A stretch of DNA of 64,000 nucleotides from Cornus controversa (lineage: Eukaryota > Streptophyta > Magnoliopsida > Cornales > Cornaceae). The notes beneath the pieces were generated by a model that was not told the origin of the DNA, made no database searches, and saw only the letters and a list, made by a program, of their open reading frames with translations. This document shows, one piece after another, positions 34,489 to 46,251 of this stretch. Both the position numbers and the translations under genes were made by a program. Positions within the stretch are counted from its first letter, which is position 1. Each line of letters begins with the position of its first letter. The DNA lies in NCBI GenBank assembly GCA_026545225.1, contig CM048850.1, positions 3,968,001 to 4,032,000 on the forward strand, read 5' to 3'.

Positions 34489-35520
34489 CTACCCAATTGA
34501 AGGGCAATTATTCACATGATGCATAGGACTTGAGCAAAAATCACATGGCTCAAATATAGGAGGGTATGAAGATTGATTAGTTAGTTGACCAACCTCCATA
34601 AGTTGCACCACTCTCTGTGCCACAACATCCACAATGGTAGACATAGCATCTGCAGAACCAATCTCAAAAATATCATCAGGTTTCTTTGTATTGGATGGTC
34701 TACTAAAATGAGATGAAGACACATGTTGTAAAGAATTGTCACTGAGGTTCTCGAACAAAGTCCAAGCTTCCTCTTCACTTTTTAACATAAAAGTGCCCCC
34801 ACATGATGTATCTACCATCTGTCTGTTACCTTCAGTTAGCCCTTCATAGAAACACTGCACTAACTGCCACATTGGAACTTGATGATGAGGACACTTCCTA
34901 AGAAGGTCCTTGAATCTTTTCCATGTCTCATAAAATTATTCCCCCTCATGTTGGGAGAAACCAGTGATAGCACGTCTGAACTGATTGGTTTTCCCTATCG
35001 AAAAATACTTCTTAAGAAACTCATGTTGCATCTGAGTCCAAGTTATGATAGAACCTGCTGGTAGAGAATTGAACCAATACTTTGTTTTTTCTTTCAAGGA
35101 GAATGAAAAAAGTCTCATTCTGAAAGCATCTTCAGAGAAGTTATGAATTTTGGTAGTTGAGCACACTTCAATGAAGTCATCCAGATGCTTATAAGGGTCT
35201 TCTTGAGTCAGCCCAAAATAAGATGGTAGCATCTGAATAATGCTGGACTTGATCTCATAATTCTGTGCTGTGACATTTGGCAGTTGAAAACTTGCTGGTG
35301 AGGTATATGTCTCAGGAAAATAGTAGTCCCTAAGCAATATAACCCTTTCTCCCTCAGCATTAGGAACAAGGTTGTTATTCCTCTCTTCTACCATGTCTTC
35401 AATTAATTCTTTCTCTTGCACAATGGTATCAACAGGGATGTTCCTCTGTTGTCTAAGAGTACGTTCAGGCTCAGGATCAAGAGGTATCAAATGATCAGCT
35501 ACAGAACGACGACCTTGCAT
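34489..35520 (-). pseudogene. gag: A2 gag (Athila type) with one premature stop
   Basis: It starts MQGRRSVADHLIPLDPEPER at 35520, like D and B gag. It carries the capsid words NYEIKSSIIQMLPSYFGLTQ, EDAFRMRLFSFSLKEKTKYW and FYEGLTEGNRQMVD. The zinc knuckle CDFCSSPMHHVNNC is near 34515. A single in-frame TAA at 34936-34938 splits it; the frame stays the same on both sides. In a non-autonomous element gag could package RNA, with replication enzymes supplied by relatives. Confidence 0.85.
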
Positions 35521-35643
35521 ATATTAGCCAAAAGCACCTGAAAAGAAAGCAAAAACAAAAGTAAAAAGAAAATATAAAAATTTCCTAAACTAAAAATCCA
35601 ATTAAAATTAATTTTGTAAAATCCAATTAATCAAATAGATAAT

Positions 35644-35660
35644 CCCCGGCAACGGCGCCA
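35644..35660 (-). promoter_or_regulatory. Primer binding site of A2, tRNA-Asp type
   Basis: Minus-strand TGGCGCCGTTGCCGGGG lies five bases from the LTR end. It is the primer site commonly reported for Athila elements and is identical in D. Confidence 0.85.
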
Positions 35661-35665
35661 AAAAT

Positions 35666-37170
35666 TGATTCGTGTGTGAGTGTGACTCAAAAAGTATATC
35701 AATTAAAAATTTCCACACTTCACAATAGAACGAATTCCATGCAGAATAGGGCTATCGAAAGGGGTATCATACCTCAGGGATTATGGTCTGACGAGTTGGG
35801 ATACGGAATTAATTCTAATTAAATTTATAATGAGAAGAAATCTGATTTTTAAACTAATTAAAAGTAAAATAAAATAAATCAAAGTAAAACAGAAAGTGAA
35901 GATAATATGAGAGAAATCTAGGATATTTGACTTCACCACTAACTCCACAATCAATGGTCAATTGAATCAACTATGGGGAATTACATCATGCATAAGTGGT
36001 GTTGGTGGTTACAAGCTCACCTTCATCCGTCAAGAAGATAACATATGATTAAGGCTAAGCCATGGACTATCTTTGATTGGCATGGGCCATCTGCCTAACA
36101 ACTCTAATCTAGGGTGCAGTATGGTTCATTTTCTCTAGGCATAATCCATCAAAGCTCTTAATAATATATTCAGTGATTACCATTGTGTAATAATCGCTCT
36201 CATGATCACAGAAAACAAGAGAGATTGAGTTTAATAACAACAACTAAATATCTAAGACAAGATAAGAAATCATTGAGATTGAATTTACAAGACTTTTATT
36301 GCTCAATTCTATAATAAGAGTCCTCTGAATTAGACAATCTATGCATGTATATAAAGGTCCCCAATAATTAAAACAATCAAACCATTGATGCTTTGTTAGG
36401 GCTACATCAAAACCCTAGTGGATCAACTAGCCGCTCATGGTAGAAGAAGAAGCTTCAACTGTTGAGGAAGAAGGCATCATTTTCATGACTTCTGCGTATG
36501 ACTTCGTTCTCCAATGGCTCTGCAAATATGTTTCTGTTTTCTTCTCAACCCTCTCAGACTCTCCAATCTCTCTGTAATCTCTCTCAATTCAGCCCCTAAG
36601 TCTTCACTTTATTCCCCAAGAGAATATACCAAAGTCCTAATCCAATTAGGAATAAATTAGGGTTTCCCGCAACACTAATCAGGTGGGGTTTTCCTGCTGA
36701 CTTCGGCCCAACTTTTGACCCACTAGAAGTCCGATTTACTGAATTTTCGTGAAATACAAAAGTGTGCAGAATCAAATTTCGGTCAACCTTTCGTGAAAAT
36801 AATGTCGATTTGAGACTCAGAAATAAGACTATTGGTCCATTTTCCGAAATGGGATTAAGGTTGTATTAAGCGCAGATTTGGGCTTCAGGCCCGCAACCTT
36901 CTTAAGCAGCTGTAATTTTTTTGGACCTCTTTCTTGGGCTGATTTGAGTTAAAATAAATGGTTGAATGAATCCGCTTGATGTAGGCTTTCTCTAACCATC
37001 CTGGATGTCTTCTTTAAAAGCCCAAAATTCTGGTTTTAACTGAAATAATCATTAAGGCCCTGAAATTACAGAAAACACTAAAAGAAAGTAAAATAACAAA
37101 ATAATCTATCACTAAGAGAATAAAATACATATGTTAAGAGGCTAGAATGCGTAACATTCAACGCCTATCA
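35666..37170 (-). repeat. 5' LTR of A2 (1505 bp)
   Basis: Ends TG...CA on the minus strand, close to the length of A1 (1508 bp). The inner end is followed by the primer site, which confirms the orientation. Confidence 0.9.
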
Positions 37171-38934
37171 GCAGCCTCCTAGACAGATGGATATTTTGGG
37201 GACACCCCCTGAAATCCCAAACGACCAAGGGCGTGTCATAGTGTTGGAGCACCAGGTCCAGAACTTAAATCAAAGTCTAGCTCAGTTGCTCCAACAAAAT
37301 GCGGTAATTCTGCAATGCCTCCCTCCTGTGGTGTCGGTGTCATCGCCAAGTGACTTGAGGCCTGTTGATCCTGAGGGGGACGGTATTGGGCGAGATAGTG
37401 AAGTCCCAATAGTGGATGCAGCTCAGAGTCAAGTAAGAGGTTGGGTGATTCTCAGCAGTTCAGTCCCGTCCGAAAGGAGCCAACCCCATGGGGATTTTGG
37501 ACCTCTTACCTATCACGACATGGAGATACAAGACTTGAGAGCTATGGTAGAAAACATGGCCCACGCTATAAGGGGGAAGGGTCCTGCTATAGCAGAGGAC
37601 TTGGTCCAGCAAACGAACCTCCCTTTCTCCGTATAGGTAATGAGCTGTCCCCTGCCTGCCAGGTTTGAGATGCCCACAGTTAAAAACTTTGATGGGACAA
37701 AGGACTCGCTAGATCACTTGGAAACATACAAGGCGTTAATGTACCTTCAGGCAGTACCAGATGAGATCATGTGTAGAGCTTTTCCCACTACCTTAAAAGG
37801 CTCCACCCGATCCTGGTTCAATAGTTTGAAACCCGCATCTGTGCGTTCTTTTAAAGAGTTAAGCCAATAATTTGTTGGTAATTTCATAGCTGCCCGAAGA
37901 CGTAGGAAGCCTACTACCTATCTCTTGAATGTGAGACAAACCAAGGGAGAATCGTTACGAGATTATATCAACCGATTCAATAGAGAAATGTTATAGGTTG
38001 ATGCCTTGGATGATAAGGTGGCAGTTACAGCATTCATGGGAATTCTATTGCCCTCTAAATTCCTATACTCTATTTCTAAGCACCCCCCGAAAGCATGTCC
38101 GAATTGCTTATGAAAGCTCAAAAGTACATGAATGCTGAAGATGCCCTTGATGCCCGGAGGAAAAAAGGTGATAGCGACAAAAAGGTGGGCAAGAAAAAGG
38201 GAGGACAATCTAGCAGAGAGGAACAAAACCCAAAGTATGGTAGAGTGTCACAAGAATATAATGATAAGACCATGCGATGTGATAGGGGATTCAGTTTCAC
38301 CCCATTAACGCATCGATAAGTCAAATCCTCCTCCACATCCAAGATAATCCGGCAGTGTCATGACCTCCAAAGTTAAAGACTAATCCAGCCAGAAGATCCT
38401 GTGATAAGTATTGTAGGTTCCATCGCGAGCATGGCCACGATACCGATGAATGCATAGATTTGAAAAGATAGATTGAGACTTTGATTCAAAGGGACCAATT
38501 ACAGAGATTTGTGGTCGACGGTGGGCAGAGGTCACAGAATCATACGCAGGACACGACTGAAGACGCATCTCACAAAAACCCTCCTCTAGGGGAGATTAAA
38601 GTTATCTCTAGAGGAATCGGGAGTGGCAGAGAGTCCAATGCCACTCGCAAAGCACATGCAAGGAAAGTTAGAAATATCTCCGAAGTCAGCGAAGTGAGCC
38701 AATTGCTCGCCAAGTGCCCTCGATTGGACGATCAGATCATCACTTTTTTGGAATATGACGCCAGGAAAATTCAGCAACCCCATCAGATGCAGGGCTTGAG
38801 GAAAAAAAAACAAAAAGAAGCCGGGGTTAGTAGCCCAGTATAACTGGTAGCAGGGGAGAAAGATACGTGCGAAATACCCTCGCCAAAAAGTTGCGTTGCG
38901 GCACCCCGAAAGCGCTTGGGTCCAGCAGACTACC
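37171..38934 (+). pseudogene. gag: T1 gag remnant, main part
   Basis: After A2 the gag resumes at ATG 37187 (MDILGTPPEIPN). It contains the Tat capsid words DHLETYKALMYLQAVPDEI, CRAFPTTLKGSTRSWF and AQKYMNAEDALDARRKK. A nucleocapsid-like finger (YCRFHREHGHDTDEC, about 38410-38455) and IQRDQLQRFVVDGG follow. Several stops and frame changes make it nonfunctional. About 200 bp of the gag start region lie left of A2 (29460-29656). B truncates the copy near the protease. Confidence 0.83.
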
Positions 38935-40310
38935 TGATCGGCGTTGAATGTTACGCATTCTAGCCTCTTAATTTGCATATTTTATTCTCTTAGTAATAGT
39001 TTATTTGTGATTTTACTCTATTTTTGTGTTTTCTGTCTTTTTTAGGGCCTTAATGATTATTTAAGATAAAACTATGATTTTGGGACTTTTAAAGATAATA
39101 TCCAAGAAGGTTATATGAAGTCTAAATTTAATGGATCCATTCAACTCCATATGTCAACTCAAATCAGCCCAGGGAAGAGGTCCAAGAGAATTACAATTGC
39201 TTAAGGAGGTTACGGGCCTGAAGCCCAATTCTGCACTTAATCCAGTTTTAATCCCGTTTTGGAAAGTGGACCAAAAGTCTTATTTTCGAGCATGAATTCA
39301 ATCTAATTTTCACGTGGATTGAACGAAATTCGATTCTGGATACTTTTGTATTTCACATAAATTTCGTGAATCGGACTTCTACTAGGTCAAAACTTGGGCT
39401 GAACATCAGCAGAAAAATTCAATTGTTTAGGGCTGCGGGAAAACCCTAATTATCTCCTAGCTGGATTAGGACTTTATCTCTTAATTGGATTAGGACTTTA
39501 TGTATTCTCTTCGGGTATAAAGAGGTGAATTGGGGGCTGTTTTGAGGGGAGAAAAGAAGTGGAGGCCAGGGCAGAGAAGACAGAGACAATCCAGGTTTTA
39601 TTTATTCATTATGTCTTTTATTATTTTGTTATCTTCTTCTTCTTCCATGTGTAACTAAACTCCTCAACTAGGGTTGAGGAGGAAACCTCCATTAATGAAA
39701 TGAAGTTATTTTGTTCATTAATTGATTCCCATGTGTATGATTTAATGCTTATGATTTTCGCTTCTTTTGATTAATTATTTTATAGTTCTTTCACCATCTA
39801 TATCATGTATATGTGGTAGTTAGAAAGTATTATAATTAATTTAAGCTTGGGTTTATATTGTTAAATCTGATAATCTTTGATCTTATGTTTTTCATTAAAT
39901 TGGATACATGAGATGCTTAGAATTTTACACTAGTAAAGCAAATGAAAATCTACCTTTTAATATATTTTTCATAGTGCTTTATTGTTAAATCTTGAGTAAG
40001 CAATGGATTGATTTCTTGATTGCTACTCTAAATTTGGGGATTAGAAACTCATGGATTTAATGGTGGTGGAATCCAAAACCTTAGTTATTTTCTCTATTTG
40101 ATTTCAATTGTGTTATTTTATTTGCATGTTAGTTTAATTTCTCTCAAATCAACCAACTTTTGTTTAAACTAGATTAGTTTTAAATTAATTTGAATTTGTA
40201 TTCGTTTTTCTTTTCAAAGAATTCCCTTGGGTTCGACCTCGTTCTTGCCGATCTATACTTCAATACATTCGTATACTTGCGAGTTATTTTACACTTTTAA
40301 AACAACATCA
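38935..40310 (+). repeat. 5' LTR of B (1376 bp)
   Basis: It starts TGATCGGCGTTGAATGTTACG, very like the family A LTR for its first ~350 bp, and ends AACATCA before the primer site. A TATA-like GTATAAAGAGG lies at 39515. The 3' half is unrelated to family A by eye. No TCGAT box array was seen. Confidence 0.83.
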
Positions 40311-40316
40311 AGTTTT

Positions 40317-40333
40317 TGGCGCCGTTATCGGGA
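40317..40333 (+). promoter_or_regulatory. Primer binding site of B, tRNA-Asp-like
   Basis: TGGCGCCGTTATCGGGA differs from the A2 and D site at two positions, GCC to ATC. Confidence 0.8.
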
Positions 40334-41589
40334 AATCGCAAAGAAGAAACTAATCAAATTTTGATTGATTTAATTCTTCTACTAGTTATAATTTAGTTTT
40401 TTTTCTTTCTTTTTTTATTATTATCAAAAAGAAAAAAAAAATCTTTCCAATTTTATTTATTTGTTGTAGGTTTAAAAAAAAAAGAACTTTTTCTTTATTA
40501 TTATAGTTTTGTTTTAGTTTAGTTTTATTAATTTTATTATTATTATTATTTTTCTTAGTTTAGTTTTAGTTTTATTTTATTGTTATTGTTTTACCTCATA
40601 CTTCTTGAATTCCATAGGTGGTATTGTTGAAAATTACATTTTTTCCATATTCTTGGGCACTACATTGGAATCCAAGTAAGTACAGTTTTTTTTTCCTTTC
40701 GTTTATTTATTTATTTATTTATTTTCTTAGATTAGGAAAACATAGTTTTTTGTTTTAGGTTGATAACTTGTGCATGAGAACTCTAGGATAGAATAATTTA
40801 GAAATAACCCTAGGGTCACACTTTCTTCAAGTTTATTTTATATTTTATTTATTTTTTTTTTCTATTTAAAAAAAAGAAAGAAGAAAGACCACACACTCAC
40901 TCACTTTTTATTTTTGTTTTTATGGTGTGTTTTGTTTGTGCATTTTAATTTAGCATTTTTGCATTAAAATTTAGTAAGGGCACGAACCCGCAACAAGATA
41001 AGGATTGGATTTCATCACCAATTCCTTGCCCAACTAGGTTAAAAATCTCTTTGCATTTGTCTATCCCAAGCCAAATTTAGTTTAAATTTAAAATCAAGTA
41101 GACATTGGCTATAGGAATTCACATAACTTATAGGACCCTCTTGGATATAGTTAACTTTTGGTTACTCCAGTGAGCACCTTCCAACTTCACAATGTCTAGG
41201 AAAGTTCTGAGGAGATTGGTTTTTAAGTGGGACCATTTGTGACCCCTCCAATCTATTTTAGAAACTTTCCTGGTTATATTGTTGGTGGGGCTTAACTGGT
41301 AATCCTCTAGTTCCTCTGAAAGGGAGTAGAAGCTGTCTAACTAGGTAAGAATTATTTTGGAACTAGTTCAGATAATTCTTTAGAAAAAAAAATAAAAAAT
41401 AAAAAACTAAAATAGAAATCACTACCCTAGAATTAAATTTCAAAAAAAAAAAATTGTTTGTTTTTTTTTTGTTGGTGTTTTTGTGAGTCATTTTAGGATA
41501 TCATTTTTCTTTTTCTTTTTTTCTTTTGCATTAGGTCATCTTAGATTACATTAGTCTTAACGATTCATTTCATTGAGTATGTTTAGTAT
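40334..41589 (+). other. Leader of B between primer site and gag
   Basis: AT-rich noncoding sequence with T-runs and (TTA)n-like stretches near 40410-40570 and 40700-40730. No open frame. The corresponding leader of D is only about 260 bp. Confidence 0.7.
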
Positions 41590-43140
41590 ATGTTAGGTCG
41601 TCGATCTCTGAATCCAGAGTTGCTTCCATTAGATCTTGAGATTGAGAGAACCTTTCGAAAGGCTGTGGAAAATTCTAGTGTTAGAGATCCTTCTTTGCCC
41701 AAGATGGCAGATCCCATTGAAACTAAATCCCTTAAGGACTATTACACTCCAATGCATATTACAAATCCGTCTTGCATTGTGTTACCTGTTACCCAACAGG
41801 GACATTTTGAGATACGGGCAACGGTAATTAATTTACTACCCACTTTTAGAGGTCTTAGTTCTGATGACCCATACCTCCATGTCAAGGAATTTCTAGAGAT
41901 TTGCTCCACACTACAATTTCAAAATATTTTTGAGGAGTCAATTAAATTGCGATTATTTCCATTCTCTTTGGAAGAGAAAGCAAAATCTTGGTTATACTCA
42001 CTAGAACCCGTGTCTGTCAATTCATGGAATAGGTTATGCACCAAATTCCATACCAAATTCTTTCCCATGCACAAAACTAACTCCCTTCGTCAAAATATCA
42101 TGCAATTTACTCAAAAAGAATGTGAGGAGTTTTACATGTGTTGGGAAAAATTTAATGATCTTCTCCTTAAGTGTCCCCATCATGGTTTTGCCAAGTGGCA
42201 ATTAGTTCAATTCTTTTACGAGGGGTTGTCACCCCATAATCGTCAACTAATTGAGTCACGAGGTGGGGTAGAATTCATGTCTAAGAATGAGGATGAAGCA
42301 TGGAAATTTCTTGATGCATTGTCAGAGAACTCTCAACAATGGGAGTACTCAAGGAGTGTTGAAAGGAGTTCTATATCAATGCTCTCAGAACCCAAAAAGG
42401 AAGGAATCTATGAAATCTGAGAGGATACTAATTTGAGTGCGAGGATAGCTAGTCTAACTAGGAAAGTAGAGGCTATAGAGATGAGTAAAGGAAATAATTC
42501 TTCTATTCGTGCAGTTAGTGAGGTGTGTCAATTGTGTGAAAGTTCTTCTCATACGGCTAAAACTTGTCCATCTATTGCATATTTTCATGAGTGTATAGCC
42601 GAACAAGCCAATGCACTCAATTCCTATAAGAAACCATTTGGCAGCCCCTATTCTGACACATACAATCCTAATTGGTGGAACCACCCTAATTTTTCTTGGA
42701 AGCAAATCCAACCTCGGAACAACCAAAGGGTGCAACCTTTGCAACCCCAAGGGCAACCACAATTTTCATATCCTTCCATGTCCCAAAATGCCCCTTCGTA
42801 TGTTCTCCCACCTCAACAAAGACCAACTTTAGAGGATACTCTCGAACAGTTCATACAACAGACTAGTTAGTCAATTTCTAAGTTAGAAACTCAAATAGGT
42901 CAATTAGCCACTGTTGTAGGAGAGAGGGAGAAGGAAAAGTTTACTAGTCAACCTGTGCCTAGCCCAAAGGGCTAGTTTCAAATTAATGATTAGTCCACTT
43001 CTAGTTCACATGAGCAAGTTCAGTTTATCACAACCCTAAGGTCAGGTAGGTAAGTTGATAATGGAGTCTAAATGCCTATACATAATGAGAAAATTGAAAA
43101 GGACCATGTTAGCAGTTTAGGAAGAGAGGACAAAACTACA
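41590..43140 (+). pseudogene. gag: B gag (Athila type)
   Basis: ATG 41590 gives MLGRRSLNPELLPLDLEIER, matching the start of D gag-pol. Capsid words follow: IRATVINLLPTFRGLSSDDP, LRLFPFSLEEKAKSW, WQLVQFFYEGLSPHNRQLIE. The zinc knuckle CQLCESSSHTAKTC is at about 42526. The first stop is at 42418-42420 and further stops occur, but the frame is unchanged to the protease. RNA packaging would be its role; this copy cannot make the full protein. Confidence 0.87.
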
Positions 43141-46100
43141 TCTGAAGTTGAGTCAAAAATTTAAGTCCCTAGTCTTGACCCACCATCTCCAATAAGTCCA
43201 CCAGTTAGGAACTTTGTTCCTACTGCACCATATCCGTAAAGACTTCAAAAGCCTAGGAAGGGGAATCACTATAATAAGATTATGGAAGTGTTTAAACAAG
43301 TTAAAATTAATATTCCATTTTTTAATGCAATTCAATAGGTCCCCTCTTATGAAAAGTTCTTAAAGGATTTGTGTACTGTCAAACGTGGTTTGAATGTGCA
43401 CAAGAAAGCCTTCCTCATTGAGCAAGTTATCTCAATCATCCAACATCACACTCCACCTAAATTTAAGGATCCTAGATGTCCTACAATTTCATGTACTATA
43501 GATGATCAAAAAATTGAGCAAGCTTTGCTTGACTTGGGTGCGAGTGTCAACTTGTTACCTTACTCTATTTTCGAGCAACTAGGTCTTGGTGAGTTGAAAC
43601 CCACGAAGGTGGTTCTCTAATTAGCAGATCGCTCAGTTAAGGTACCTCGTGGTATTATTGAGGATGTGCTCATTCAGGTTGATAAATTCTTCTTCCCTGT
43701 AGACTTTATTGTCTTAGACACTTAACCTGTAGCTAATCCTAATAACCAGATTCCTATCATCTTAGGTCATCCATTCCTAGTCACTTCGAATGCTCTAATC
43801 AATTGTAGGAATGGTGTTTTGAAACTTTCTCTTGAAAATATGTCGGTTGAGCTTAATGTTTTTAACGTAAGCCAACAACCACCAGACTCTGAAGATATTT
43901 ACGAGTTAAATTTAATAGAGAGTCTAGTTCAGAATACTTTTATCCATGCAAGTTATAAGGACCCTTTAGAGGCATGCCTAGCTCATTTTGGCTGTGATTT
44001 TGATGTTGATAGTGCTTATAAAGAAGTGAATGCCTTATTGGATTCAGTCCCTCTTATAAACATAAAGAAATGGAATGCTAAGGTGGAACCCCTTCCATCG
44101 AGTGGGTCTAAACATGTCTCTTCTTTTGAGTCACCACCTAAATTAGATTGAAAGTTTTACCTGCTGAACTTAAGTATGCTTTCTTAGGTCCAGATGATAG
44201 TCGACCTGTTATTATTTCTTCTGAGTTGAATAAGGAACATGAGGAAAAATTCTTAGATGTCCTTAGAGAACATAGGTCGGCTATTGGGTGGACTATAGCA
44301 TATATTAAGGGTATATGCCCATCCGTGTGCATGCATTGTATTCATTTAGAGGAGAATGCTAAAACTTCTCGTGAAATGCAACGATGGCTTACCCCTAATA
44401 TGAAAGAAGTTGTTAGGGCAAAAGTTTTAAAATTATTGGATGTGGGTACTATATATCCCATTTCAGATAGCTCTTGGGTTAGCCCTGTTCAAGCCATACC
44501 TAAAAAATTAGGGGTCACAATAATAAAAAACAATGCCAATGAGTTAGTGCCTACCCACATGACCACTAGGTGGCGAGTGTGTATTGACTACCAAAAATTG
44601 AACTCAGTCACGAGGAAAGATCATTTTCCTCTTCCTTTTATTGATCACATGCTTGAGAGGTTAGCCGGTCATGCTTATTATTGTTTCCTTGATGGTTATT
44701 CTGGTTATAACCAAATTCCTATTGCACCCGAGGATCAAGAGAAGACTACCCTCACTTGCCCTTTTGGGACATTTGCCTATCGACGTATGCCCTTTAGGTT
44801 ATGCAACGCCCCCGCTACTTTTCAACGGTGCATGATTAGTATTTGCTCTGACATGGTAGAGCATTTCCTTGAGGTTTTTATGGATGATTTCTCAGTATTT
44901 GGATCATCTTTTGAAGAATGTCTCCATCATCTGAAACTTGTGCTTACTCGTTGTGAGGAGAATAATCTTGTCTTAAACTGGGAGAAGTGTCACTTCATGG
45001 TTAAGAAGGGAATTTTTTTAGGCCATGTTATTTCAAACAAGGATATAGAAGTTGATAAGGCTAAGGTTGATTTGATTGTTAATCTTCCACCGCCACGTAC
45101 GATAAGAGAAATTAGGTCTTTCTTAGGACATGCTAGTTTTTATCGTTGGTTCATTAAAGACTTTAGCAATATTTCCAGACCACTTTGTAATTTACTTGCA
45201 AAAGATGCTGCCTTTGTCTTTAATGATGAGTGTTTGAAACCTTTTGAGAAGTTTAAGACGTTGTTGACTTCAGCTCCTATTATTCAACCACCGAATTGGG
45301 ATGTGCCTTTTGAGATCATGTGTGATGCATCTGACTATGCAGTTGGAGCTGTGTTAGGACAACGTGTAAATATGTTTCCCCATATGATATACTAGTCTAG
45401 TAAGACATTAAATGATGCACAACTGAATTATTCTACCACTAAAACAGAATTGTTAGATGTTGTGTTTGCATTAGACAAGTTTAGGTCCTATCTTTTAGAG
45501 TCTAAAGTCCTCATATTCTTAGATCATGTTACGCTTAGGTATCTTCTTTCTAAAAGAGATGCTAAACCATGCTTGATTCATTGGATCTTATTACTACAAG
45601 AGTTTGATTTAGAAATTTGAGATAAGAAAGGATCTGAAAATGTGGTAGCAAATCACTTGTCTAGGCTTATTCTTGAGGCTCCATCTGATTCCATGCCTAT
45701 TCTTGAATTTTTTTCCTGATGAACGACTCTTTTGTTGTCTCCCAGTTACCTTGGTTCGACGACATTGTGAACTATCTTGTCATTGGTCAAATGCCTCTGT
45801 ATTGGACTAAACAAGATAAGTCAAAATTTTTAGCTGAGGTCCGCCATTTTTTTGGGATGATCCATACTTGTTAAAGTACTGTCCTGATCAGATTATTAGG
45901 AGATGTGTTCCTAATTGTGACCATAGTAGTGTCATCTCCTTTTGTCATGATCATGCATGTGGAGGTCACTTTAGTGCAAAACGGACCGCTGCAAAGATTT
46001 TGTAGTGTGGATTTTATTGGCCTTCTATCTTTCAAGATTGTCATTCTTATTGTTCGGCATGTGAGCGTTGTCAAAAGTTAGGGAGTATCTCTCGTCGAAA

Positions 46101-46251
46101 TATGATGCCTTTGAATCCAATTTTGATTGTTGAGGTGTTCGATGTTTGGGGCATTGATTTTATGGGACCATTTCCCAACTCCTTTGGTCACTTGTACATC
46201 CTTATCGCGGTCGATTATGTGTCTAAATGAGTAGAAGCCATTGCATGTAAG
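43141..46251 (+). pseudogene. pol: B pol: protease, RT, RNase H, integrase finger
   Basis: Protease [12 protein letters not shown] is at about 43531. A one-base deletion near 44145 moves RT to another frame, which then runs open from 44148 to 45395 (415 codons). RT motifs are LDGYSGYNQ and [11 protein letters not shown] (about 44872-44904). RNase H begins [12 protein letters not shown]. It meets a TAG at 45394 and has [10 protein letters not shown] where D has [10 protein letters not shown]. The integrase HHCC finger ([15 protein letters not shown]...CSACERC) and the first catalytic Asp (GIDFMGPFP) remain. A3 cuts the sequence after VDYVSK-stop-VEAIACK. Confidence 0.88.

Larger units (their letters stand above)
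29657..37170 (-). mobile_element. A2: complete gag-only Athila-like element (7.5 kb)
   Basis: Two LTRs (37170-35666 as 5', 31122-29657 as 3') flank a 4.5-kb interior. The interior holds a tRNA-Asp-type primer site, gag, and a fused gag-tail/pre-RT remnant, then a noncoding 3' part with a palindromic array and polypurine modules. RT, RNase H and integrase are absent, so it is non-autonomous, like the class known as TR-GAG. It sits in T1 gag with flanks GCAGT and GCAGC, a target duplication with one change. Confidence 0.88.
29064..38934 (+). mobile_element. T1: 5' part of a Tat-type element, split by A2 and cut by B
   Basis: A short LTR (29064-29403), a primer site and gag follow C3 directly. 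A2 (29657-37170) is inserted near the gag start, and T1 resumes at 37171. B cuts it at 38935 near the protease. The left target sequence ATTGA (29059-29063) should reappear after the missing 3' end. The gag words are typical of the Tat/Retand group. Confidence 0.78.
38935..46251 (+). mobile_element. B: Athila element, 5' part, cut by A3
   Basis: 5' LTR, primer site, a 1.25-kb AT-rich leader, then gag-protease-RT-RNase H and the integrase finger. A3 interrupts just after the first catalytic aspartate of integrase. B inserted in T1 after CTACC (38930-38934). The proteins align with D throughout, so it is a related but separate Athila family, decayed by stops and one frameshift. Confidence 0.87.

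Noticed and set aside
40334..41589. Separate small transposon in the B leader
   Set aside because: No terminal repeats or target duplication. It lies between primer site and gag, so a long AT-rich leader is the simpler reading.
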